Shown: one piece after another, positions 33,263-39,680 of the stretch
Layout: the number at the start of each line of letters is the position of its first letter
Position numbering within the stretch: the first letter of the stretch is position 1
NCBI GenBank assembly: GCA_903861115.1
Contig: CAIOTD010000130.1
Coordinates: 1 to 39,680, forward strand
Origin: an uncultured Burkholderiales bacterium
GTDB taxonomy: Bacteria; Pseudomonadota; Gammaproteobacteria; Burkholderiales; Burkholderiaceae_C
Direction: 5' to 3'
DNA: 39,680 nucleotides
Position numbers and translations under genes: made by a program
The notes under the pieces: generated by a model
Seen by the model: the letters and a program-made list of their open reading frames with translations, nothing else
Told to the model about the DNA's origin: nothing
The model's database searches: none

Positions 33263-34692
33263 TGAAGTATTTGTCGACCAGGGGCTTGCCCCAAAAGAGA
33301 TCCTTTTGTGATATTTTGCTTGAAGGCTTGGCGCCCGATGGAGGCCTTTATTTGCCTGAGAGTTATCCGCAAATCAATGCACAAGAGCTTAAGAGACTTG
33401 AAGGGGTGTTCTTTCAAGAAGGCTATGCTGCATTGGCGTTTAATATTTTGAGTCTCTTCATCGATGACATTCCTAGCCAAGACCTCAAAAATTTGTGTGA
33501 AAAGACCTACACGCAGAAAACTTTTGGTACCCAAGAAATTGCACCTGTCAGGGCTTTGGATGATGGTCTCTTTATTCAAGCCCTGTCAAATGGTCCCACC
33601 TTGGCGTTCAAAGACATGGCCATGCAGTTGCTTGGCAATTTGTTTGAGTACGAGTTAAATAGAAAAGGCCAAGAGCTCAATATATTAGGTGCCACCTCTG
33701 GGGACACAGGCAGTGCGGCCGAATACGCCATGCGAGGAAAAAAAGGAATCCGGGTCTTCATGACCAGTCCTCATGGAAGAATGAGCCCGTTTCAGCAAGC
33801 GCAAATGTTTAGCTTGCTTGATGACAATATTTTCAATATTGCGATCGAAGGCGTATTTGATGACTGCCAAGACATTGTCAAAGCGGTATCCAATGACTTG
33901 CCCTTTAAAAAGCAATTAAAAATTGGGACCGTTAATTCCATCAACTGGGCAAGGCTATTGGCTCAGGTGGTTTATTATTTCGCGGGGTATTTCCAGGCAA
34001 GAAAAATGAGTCAAAAGAGCCGCATCAGTTTTGCGGTCCCCAGTGGCAACTTTGGCAATGTGTGTGCTGCACACGTTGCGCGCATGATGGGACTACCACT
34101 TCATCAATTGGTAGTTGCCACCAATGAAAACAATGTGTTGGATGAGTTTTTTAAGACCGGCGTGTACCGAGTGAGATCCAGTACAGATACGCATGAGACT
34201 TCTAGTCCATCCATGGATATTTCCAAAGCCAGTAACTTTGAGCGATTTATTTTTGATTTGTTGGATCGAGATGGCGCTTTGACGAACAAGCTTTTTTCGA
34301 CCGATATCGATGCACAAGGTTACTTTGATTTAAGTGCTGATCCGCGCTTCAAGTCAATTCGAGAAAAATTTGGCTTTACCAGTGGCTCTAGCACGCATCA
34401 AAACAGACTCGATACCATCAAAGATGTGTATCAAAAATACCAAGAAATCATCGACCCTCATACTGCCGATGGCTTGAAAGTGGCCAAAGAGTGTACACAT
34501 CAAGACGAAGCCATTGTTGTTTTAGAGACCGCTTTGCCGATCAAATTTGCGTCCACCATCACTCAAGCCTTGGGCATTGAGCCGTCTCGACCCCAAGCCT
34601 TTGAAGGCATTGAGGCTTTGCCAAAGCGTGTGGTGTTGATGCCTGCAAATGTACAAAAAATCAAAGATTTTTTATTGGAAAATGTGAAGTGA
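33262..34692 (+). CDS. thrC: Threonine synthase
   Basis: This 476-residue PLP enzyme converts O-phosphohomoserine to threonine. It starts MKYLSTRGLPQKRSFCDILLEGLAPDGGLYLPE, as in the long proteobacterial form. The PLP lysine is in SNGPTLAFKDMAMQ, and GATSGDTGSAAEYA and AVPSGNFGNVCAA bind phosphate and substrate. Its ATG overlaps the hom stop codon. Homoserine kinase (thrB) is not adjacent in this window and must lie elsewhere. Confidence 0.97.
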   Translation: MKYLSTRGLPQKRSFCDILLEGLAPDGGLYLPESYPQINAQELKRLEGVFFQEGYAALAFNILSLFIDDIPSQDLKNLCEKTYTQKTFGTQEIAPVRALDDGLFIQALSNGPTLAFKDMAMQLLGNLFEYELNRKGQELNILGATSGDTGSAAEYAMRGKKGIRVFMTSPHGRMSPFQQAQMFSLLDDNIFNIAIEGVFDDCQDIVKAVSNDLPFKKQLKIGTVNSINWARLLAQVVYYFAGYFQARKMSQKSRISFAVPSGNFGNVCAAHVARMMGLPLHQLVVATNENNVLDEFFKTGVYRVRSSTDTHETSSPSMDISKASNFERFIFDLLDRDGALTNKLFSTDIDAQGYFDLSADPRFKSIREKFGFTSGSSTHQNRLDTIKDVYQKYQEIIDPHTADGLKVAKECTHQDEAIVVLETALPIKFASTITQALGIEPSRPQAFEGIEALPKRVVLMPANVQKIKDFLLENVK

Positions 34693-34709
34693 GGCTTTGG
34701 GGCTTGGGC

Positions 34710-34737
34710 CTTTGGGCGCGTTAAGCGAAGCCCAAAG
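34710..34737 (+). other. Hairpin after thrC without a U tail
   Basis: CTTTGGGC (34710-34717) pairs with GCCCAAAG (34730-34737) shortly after the thrC stop. No T run follows, so it may protect the mRNA end or be a weak terminator between thrC and moeA. Confidence 0.4.
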
Positions 34738-34806
34738 CGCAAAAGATTGCTAGCGTCTTTGTTCACACTTGCCAATGATTTGACACCGAAGGCTCGCTCA
34801 CCATCT

Positions 34807-34857
34807 ATGAATGCATTGAATTTTTTCCCAAATCACCAACAAGGTGTTCTTTCATGA
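34807..34857 (+). CDS. Possible 16-codon leader ORF overlapping moeA
   Basis: ATG at 34807 opens a frame MNALNFFPNHQQGVLS whose TGA overlaps the moeA ATG as ATGA. No clear Shine-Dalgarno precedes it and no attenuator structure is evident. It could couple translation to moeA, or be chance in a 161-base gap. Confidence 0.25.
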   Translation: MNALNFFPNHQQGVLS

Positions 34858-36098
34858 AGAAAAGCCCATTGATGAGCTTAGAGTCGGCTTTGGAGGTTGT
34901 GATCTCTCAGGCACGTGAGGCACCCATGAAGGCTGAGGAGGTGTCGACGTTTGAGGCAGACGCCCGAGTGCTTATGACGGATTTGATGTCTCCCTTGGAT
35001 GTGCCCGCAAGAGACAACAGCGCCATGGATGGTTACGCTTTGAGGTCTGCCGATTTGCTGGATGTGAACACGACGCTTGAGGTGACTCAGCGCATTCCTG
35101 CAGGTACAACGGGTCAACCCCTTTTGGCTGGACAAGCAGCACGTATTTTTACGGGTGCGTGGGTGCCTGAGGGTGCAGATGCTGTTTTGATGCAAGAGGC
35201 CTGTGAATTGGTGGGCGATCGACTCAGGCCTCAAGGACCTGTCTCCAAAGGACAATGGATCAGAAAACAGGGGGAGGACGTCAAGCTGGGCGACGTGGTT
35301 CTAAAGGCCGGCGTGCGTTTGAATCCTGCATCCTTGGGCTTGGCGGCCAGCATTGGTCAAGCCAAATTGCTTGTGGCCAAGAAGCCCCGTGTTGCCTTGT
35401 TCTCAACGGGTGATGAACTCGTCATGCCTGGCGACACAGCTCCAAACGACATGAAGCCTGGGGCGATATATAACTCAAACCGTTTCTTTCTTCGCGCACT
35501 GTTGATTCGTCTGGGGTGTGACGTGACCGATCTGGGTAACGTGCCCGATGATCGAGACGCGACCCTGGATGCGTTGTCTTTTGCCGCTCAAGGTCATGAT
35601 TTGATTTTAACGAGTGGCGGTGTATCTGTGGGTGAAGAGGATCACGTCAAACCCAGTGTTCAGGCCTTGGGCGCATTGAATTTGTGGTCGCTATCGATGA
35701 AGCCTGGAAAACCATTCGCGCTGGGTCATATCGATGCAAGTTCGCCGGGCGGGACAAAAACACACTTCATGGGTTTGCCTGGCAACCCTGTTTCAAGCTT
35801 TGTCACCTTCTTGGTTTTGGTGCGTCCCTTTTTGTTGGCGCTTCAAAATGCAAGCCTTGTGTTGCCGCAGGTACAGTCCTTGCCTGCTCATTTTGATTTG
35901 CCCAAAGCAGACCCAAGAAGAGAGTTTTTGCGCGTCAAAAGGAATGATCGTGGCGGACTGGATATTTTCAAGAATCAAAGCTCAGGGGTTTTGACTTCTT
36001 GTGTTTGGGGTGATGGCTTGATTGACAATCCATCTGGACAGACGATCAAGCATGGCGACTGGGTCACTTACTTGCCCTTCGCGGAGCTGCTCTCTTAG
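34854..36098 (+). CDS. moeA: Molybdopterin molybdenumtransferase
   Basis: This 414-residue enzyme inserts molybdate into adenylylated molybdopterin, the last step of Moco synthesis. Domains follow the MoeA plan: DVPARDNSAMDGYALRS near the N-terminus, GEDVKLGDVVLKAG, the MoCF domain with FSTGDELVMPG and LTSGGVSVGEEDHVK, and the GLPGNPVSSFVTF motif. AAGGTG precedes the ATG by 8 bases. moaD follows after 15 bases and moaE after that, an operon for late cofactor steps. Confidence 0.97.
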   Translation: MKKSPLMSLESALEVVISQAREAPMKAEEVSTFEADARVLMTDLMSPLDVPARDNSAMDGYALRSADLLDVNTTLEVTQRIPAGTTGQPLLAGQAARIFTGAWVPEGADAVLMQEACELVGDRLRPQGPVSKGQWIRKQGEDVKLGDVVLKAGVRLNPASLGLAASIGQAKLLVAKKPRVALFSTGDELVMPGDTAPNDMKPGAIYNSNRFFLRALLIRLGCDVTDLGNVPDDRDATLDALSFAAQGHDLILTSGGVSVGEEDHVKPSVQALGALNLWSLSMKPGKPFALGHIDASSPGGTKTHFMGLPGNPVSSFVTFLVLVRPFLLALQNASLVLPQVQSLPAHFDLPKADPRREFLRVKRNDRGGLDIFKNQSSGVLTSCVWGDGLIDNPSGQTIKHGDWVTYLPFAELLS

Positions 36099-36113
36099 CC
36101 TTTACATTTTTAA

Positions 36114-36365
36114 ATGAAAATCAACATCAAATATTTTGCTTCTATTCGCGAGTCCATGGGGCGAAGCGAAGAGCACTTTGAAACCAGTGCCAGTACCATT
36201 GAGTCTTTAAGGGTCGCCTTGATATCCATGGGAGAGCCCTACGCTCAATCTTTGGCACTTGGTAAAGCCATTCGAGTGGCGTTGAATCAGGAGTTGGTCA
36301 GCTCAGAGGCTTTGATCAAAGAGAACGATGAAATTGCGTTCTTCCCACCCGTGACCGGAGGCTAA
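36114..36365 (+). CDS. moaD: Molybdopterin synthase sulfur-carrier subunit
   Basis: This 83-residue ubiquitin-like protein begins MKINIKYFASIRESMG and ends FFPPVTGG. The C-terminal Gly-Gly is adenylylated and thiocarboxylated, then donates sulfur to cyclic pyranopterin. It lies 15 bases after moeA and 5 before moaE, its partner in the heterotetrameric synthase. Confidence 0.96.
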   Translation: MKINIKYFASIRESMGRSEEHFETSASTIESLRVALISMGEPYAQSLALGKAIRVALNQELVSSEALIKENDEIAFFPPVTGG

Positions 36366-36370
36366 AAGTT

Positions 36371-36847
36371 TTGAGTTATTCGGTTTCTATTCAAATTGAA
36401 GACTTTGATCTTTCCCAAGAAGTTGCCAAACTTCGCCAAGGAGATCACCGTGTGGGTGCGGTGTGCAGCTTTGTCGGGACAGTCAGAGCGCAAGCCAGCG
36501 GTGAGGATGTCACCGCTTTGGCGCTAGAGCACTATCCTGGGATGACCGAGCGGTCCATTGAAAAAATGATGTCACTTGCGCGTGAGCGCTTTGACATTTG
36601 GGGGGCACGCGTTGTGCACCGCGTTGGGGAGCTCAAAGTTGAGGATCAAATAGTTTTGGTGGCTGTGACCTCTGCGCACAGAGGTGAGAGTTTTAAGGCG
36701 TGCGAGTTTTTGATGGATTACCTCAAAACGCAGGCCCCTTTTTGGAAAAAAGAGACCACGGCCCATGGCTCACATTGGGTGGATGCGCGTGTGTCTGATG
36801 ATCAAGCTTTGGCAAAGTGGGGCATCGATTCTTGCAATGCTGCCTGA
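36371..36847 (+). CDS. moaE: Molybdopterin synthase catalytic subunit
   Basis: This 158-residue large subunit of MPT synthase has VGAVCSFVGTVRAQ, LEHYPGMTERSIEKM and RVGELKVEDQIVLVAVTSAHR. The active-site lysine region FWKKETTAHGSHWVDA receives the MoaD C-terminus. The start is TTG at 36371 with GGAGG (overlapping the moaD stop) 8 bases upstream. It is the last gene of the moe/moa group, convergent with the next gene. Confidence 0.96.
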   Translation: MSYSVSIQIEDFDLSQEVAKLRQGDHRVGAVCSFVGTVRAQASGEDVTALALEHYPGMTERSIEKMMSLARERFDIWGARVVHRVGELKVEDQIVLVAVTSAHRGESFKACEFLMDYLKTQAPFWKKETTAHGSHWVDARVSDDQALAKWGIDSCNAA

Positions 36848-36871
36848 GCTCGAACCCACTTGGCGGGCGTA

Positions 36872-37441
36872 TCAGTTGAGATAGCCGCTGTTGGATGTCC
36901 AGCCCTCTAAAACATCTGCACCATAGGTGCCCTCTTGACGACTAGTGGGCTCGCCAGGTACTTTCCACTCCGAGTTCTCGACGGCTTTGGTGAGCAAATG
37001 CTTAAACCCTTGGAGCAAGTCTTTGTCCAAGGTAAGTTCAAGCAGTCTCTCGTTGTCACTGAGTTTTTCACTCAAGTCCAACTTCAATCCAGCGTTGTCC
37101 AACAGCGTGGCTTGAAGGTGGGTGACCAAGAGCGGACGTGGACCAGTGAGGGGGTCTTTGAGCAGCTCAAAAGGCGTCGAAAAATTTGAGTTATCAAGCG
37201 CTTGTTGATGGATCAAGTCGGCCATGAGGTGTTTGCTGTGTTCATCATGGAGGGGGCGATTCATGTCCTTTTGACGATTGAGCAGCTCCACATTCAACTT
37301 CTCTAAGGCTGGCAAGAGTTGAAGGGAGATCTTTCTTGTGAGCCAAATTTCAACCAACTCTTTGTTTTGCGTATTCATGCGCACCAAAACACGATCCTCT
37401 AAAGGATCGTGATCGATGCTGATTTGATGAATATTTGTCAT
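36872..37441 (-). CDS. Hypothetical protein, unrecognised
   Basis: I do not recognise this 189-residue soluble protein. It has no signal peptide or membrane segment and no cysteine. It is rich in Leu, Asp, Asn and Lys, with probable helices at about 35-60 (RKISLQLLPALEKLNVELL) and a conserved-looking middle GPRPLLVTHLQATLL. The C-terminus has a Gly/Ser/Trp-rich tail (GADVLEGWTSNSGYLN). It is divergent from clpB, sharing the 135-base region with the heat-shock promoter, and convergent with moaE with 24 bases between. It is a real gene by length, base composition and coherent protein-like sequence. Confidence 0.75.
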   Translation of the reverse strand: MTNIHQISIDHDPLEDRVLVRMNTQNKELVEIWLTRKISLQLLPALEKLNVELLNRQKDMNRPLHDEHSKHLMADLIHQQALDNSNFSTPFELLKDPLTGPRPLLVTHLQATLLDNAGLKLDLSEKLSDNERLLELTLDKDLLQGFKHLLTKAVENSEWKVPGEPTSRQEGTYGADVLEGWTSNSGYLN

Positions 37442-37501
37442 GAGGCCAGTGTTTTAAGTGTTAGACCGTACGCAAGCGCACAAACTTTGTGAAGCTCCCC
37501 C

Positions 37502-37529
37502 CTTGAAAATGGGTGAACCAGCCTCATTT
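37502..37529 (+). promoter_or_regulatory. Sigma-32 heat-shock promoter of clpB
   Basis: A CCCC run leads into CTTGAA (37502-37507), then 14 bases and CCTCATTT (37522-37529). This matches the sigma-32 pattern with one mismatch, as expected for a major heat-shock chaperone. Transcription would start near 37536, about 40 bases before the clpB ATG. Confidence 0.8.
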
Positions 37530-37576
37530 GTAACGGTAATTGAACCTTATTATTAATCAAAAAAAGAGTAAAAGCC

Positions 37577-39680
37577 ATGCGTATAGATAAACTCACGACT
37601 AAATTGCAAGAAGCGTTGGCCGATGCGCAGTCCTTGGCGCTCAAACACGACAACGCATCCATCGAATGCGCCCATTTGGTGTTGTCCTTGCTTGAGCAGC
37701 ATGACAGCGTCACGCCCTTGCTGCAGCGAGCAGGCGTGGACACCAAAGCCCTTTCAAAAGGCGTTTCAGCCTTGCTTGAGCGTTTGCCTAAAACGCAATC
37801 CAGTGAGCAAGTTCAAGTGGGCCGGGAGGTGGTGACTTTATTGCAATTGGCTGAGAAAGAGTCCATGAAGCGTGGGGACCAGTTCGTTGCAAGCGAGTTG
37901 TTTTTCTTCGTTTTGGCTGATTACAAAAGCGATTGTGCTCAAATCTGCCGCGATCACGGCTTGAGCAAGGTCTCCTTGGACGTGGCAATCAAGGCCATTA
38001 GGGGGGGCGAGAGTGTTCAGTCGGCCAACTCTGAGGGGCAGCGTGAAGCGCTTCAGAAGTATTGTGTTGATTTGACAGAGCGTGCACGAAAAGGAAAATT
38101 AGATCCAGTCATTGGCCGCGATGACGAAATTCGCCGTGCAATACAAGTTTTGCAAAGAAGAACAAAAAACAATCCTGTGCTGATTGGTGAGCCCGGTGTT
38201 GGTAAGACCGCAATCGTTGAGGGCTTGGCGCAGCGCATCGTGGCTGGCGAAGTCCCTGACTCTTTAAAAGGCAAGCGTGTACTCTCCTTGGACATGGCCG
38301 CTTTGTTGGCTGGCGCAAAATTTCGAGGCGAGTTTGAGGAGCGTTTAAAAACTGTTTTGAACGAGTTGGCCAAAGATGAAGGGCAAACCATCGTTTTCAT
38401 TGACGAGCTCCATACCATGGTAGGCGCAGGAAAGGCCGAGGGTGCGATGGATGCCGGCAATATGCTCAAGCCCGCTTTGGCGCGGGGAGAGTTGCATTGT
38501 GTGGGAGCGACCACGCTGGATGAATACAGAAAATTCATTGAAAAGGATGCGGCGCTTGAAAGGCGCTTCCAAAAAATCATTGTGGGTGAGCCCAGTGTCG
38601 AGGCCACCATTGCAATTTTGCGAGGCTTGCAAGAAAAATACGAAGTGCACCATGGCGTGGAAATTACCGATCCTGCCATTGTTGCGGCTGCCGAGTTATC
38701 GCATCGCTACATCACGGACCGTTTTTTACCCGACAAGGCCATTGATTTGATTGATGAGGCCGCAGCGAAAATTAAAATTGAGATCGACTCCAAGCCCGAG
38801 GTGATGGACAAGTTGGACCGCCGGCTCATTCAATTAAAAATTGAGCGTGAGGCGGTGAAGAAAGAAACCGATGAGGCCTCTAAAAAGAGACTGCTCCTTT
38901 TAGAGGAGGAAATGCAAAAATTAGAGAAAGAGTTGGCCGATTTAGAGGAAATTTGGAGAAGCGAAAAAGCCTCTGCCCAAGGCGGGGCATTGATCAAGGA
39001 AGAAATTGATCGAATTCGTTTTCAAATTGAAGAGTTCACAAGAAAAGGACAGTTTGACCAAGTCGCTGAGTTGCAGTACGGTAAATTGCCGGAGCTGGAA
39101 AAGCGGCTCAAAGAGGCCAATGCAAAAGAAAGTCTTGCGCACCAATCCGAGGATGGTAAAAAACACCGTTTGTTAAGAACTCAAGTCGGTGCGGAGGAGA
39201 TTGCCGAGGTGGTGGCGCGCGCCACGGGCATCCCTGTGTCCAAGCTCATGCAAGGCGAGAGAGACAAGTTGCTAAAAATGGAGAGCTTCCTGCACCAAAG
39301 GGTTGTTGCCCAAGAAGAGGCGATTTCGGCCGTTGCAAATGCTATCCGCCGCTCCAGAGCCGGACTTGGGGATCCCAATAGACCGACGGGCTCATTTTTG
39401 TTTCTTGGACCAACGGGTGTTGGCAAAACAGAATTGTGCAAAGCGCTGGCGGGCTTCATGTTTGACAGCGAAGATCACCTGATTCGCATCGACATGAGTG
39501 AGTTCATGGAGAAGCATTCCGTCAGTCGCCTGATCGGTGCGCCTCCCGGTTATGTTGGCTATGATGAAGGGGGCTACCTCACGGAGGCGGTTCGCAGAAA
39601 ACCTTATTCCGTCATTTTGCTCGATGAAGTTGAAAAAGCACACCCCGATGTCTTTAACATCTTGCTGCAAGTCCTTGATG
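37577..39680 (+). CDS. clpB: ClpB disaggregase, 3' end beyond the window
   Basis: The frame is open from ATG at 37577 to the window end, giving the first 701 residues of a protein usually about 860 long. ClpB is an AAA+ ring ATPase that works with DnaK to pull apart protein aggregates. The N-terminal Clp repeat domain starts [23 protein letters not shown]1 has Walker [10 protein letters not shown] near residue 205 and [12 protein letters not shown]. The long coiled-coil middle domain spans about 400-530, which separates ClpB from ClpA. NBD2 has [10 protein letters not shown] near 612 and the pore loop [10 protein letters not shown] sigma-32 promoter precedes it. Opposite-strand frames are shadows. 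Confidence 0.98.
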   Translation, partial: MRIDKLTTKLQEALADAQSLALKHDNASIECAHLVLSLLEQHDSVTPLLQRAGVDTKALSKGVSALLERLPKTQSSEQVQVGREVVTLLQLAEKESMKRGDQFVASELFFFVLADYKSDCAQICRDHGLSKVSLDVAIKAIRGGESVQSANSEGQREALQKYCVDLTERARKGKLDPVIGRDDEIRRAIQVLQRRTKNNPVLIGEPGVGKTAIVEGLAQRIVAGEVPDSLKGKRVLSLDMAALLAGAKFRGEFEERLKTVLNELAKDEGQTIVFIDELHTMVGAGKAEGAMDAGNMLKPALARGELHCVGATTLDEYRKFIEKDAALERRFQKIIVGEPSVEATIAILRGLQEKYEVHHGVEITDPAIVAAAELSHRYITDRFLPDKAIDLIDEAAAKIKIEIDSKPEVMDKLDRRLIQLKIEREAVKKETDEASKKRLLLLEEEMQKLEKELADLEEIWRSEKASAQGGALIKEEIDRIRFQIEEFTRKGQFDQVAELQYGKLPELEKRLKEANAKESLAHQSEDGKKHRLLRTQVGAEEIAEVVARATGIPVSKLMQGERDKLLKMESFLHQRVVAQEEAISAVANAIRRSRAGLGDPNRPTGSFLFLGPTGVGKTELCKALAGFMFDSEDHLIRIDMSEFMEKHSVSRLIGAPPGYVGYDEGGYLTEAVRRKPYSVILLDEVEKAHPDVFNILLQVLD

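Noticed and set aside
34693-34853. Molybdenum cofactor riboswitch before moeA
   Set aside because: The 161 bases are too short and lack the multi-helix layout; only a simple hairpin near the thrC stop is visible.
38053-38679. 208-codon open frame on the minus strand
   Set aside because: It is antisense to the clpB NBD1 region; Ser/Ala-rich composition and no recognisable domain.
1-39680. CRISPR arrays, tRNA or rRNA genes, insertion sequences, prophage genes
   Set aside because: I saw no regularly spaced repeats, no cloverleaf or rRNA signatures, and no transposase, integrase or phage structural gene.

Overview
The window looks like chromosomal DNA from a moderate-GC Burkholderiales bacterium (Betaproteobacteria), most probably Comamonadaceae or a close relative. 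This rests on gene content and order, not on a search. The supporting blocks are rpsF-priB-rpsR-rplI-dnaB, surE-pcm-nlpD followed by rlmD, and a TTG-started alaA-type aminotransferase overlapping hom-thrC, then moeA-moaD-moaE and clpB. A large set of Bug/TTT-type periplasmic binding proteins points the same way. I see no tRNA, rRNA, IS element, prophage or CRISPR array.

Layout. Positions 1-2455 hold a periplasmic PQQ alcohol dehydrogenase, a small unknown secreted protein and a c-type cytochrome, which read as one oxidation module. The dehydrogenase has the extra Asp typical of lanthanide-dependent enzymes. At 2469-5869 ppsA and its regulatory kinase/phosphorylase ppsR diverge. At 5967-7340 lie a GlcG/HbpS-like protein and a YccA/Bax-inhibitor membrane protein. 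At 7394-11515 is the minus-strand group surE-pcm-nlpD-rlmD, with no rpoS after nlpD. At 11724-14820 is the ribosomal/replication operon, with a promoter and a candidate S6:S18-binding leader.

Positions 14906-27618 are accessory metabolism placed between dnaB and phoH. First come a cupin and an alpha/beta hydrolase on the minus strand, then a small KTSC-like secreted protein. A long, tightly spaced plus-strand run follows: RraA-like protein, binding protein 1, acyl-CoA ligase, thioesterase, binding protein 2, DUF3820, MmgE/PrpD, binding proteins 3 and 4, M20 amidohydrolase and binding protein 5, closed by a strong terminator. It has five TTT substrate-binding proteins but no TctA or TctB membrane genes. 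It probably serves uptake and breakdown of one or more organic acids or amide conjugates, with the substrate unknown.

Positions 27687-39680 return to core genes: phoH, a Bcp/PrxQ peroxiredoxin, a Mth938-like protein, an alaA-type aminotransferase, hom, thrC, moeA, moaD, moaE, an unrecognised 189-residue protein, and clpB cut by the window end. clpB and the distant YccA-family gene share identical sigma-32-type promoter hexamers at identical spacing, which suggests that the membrane protein belongs to the heat-shock regulon.
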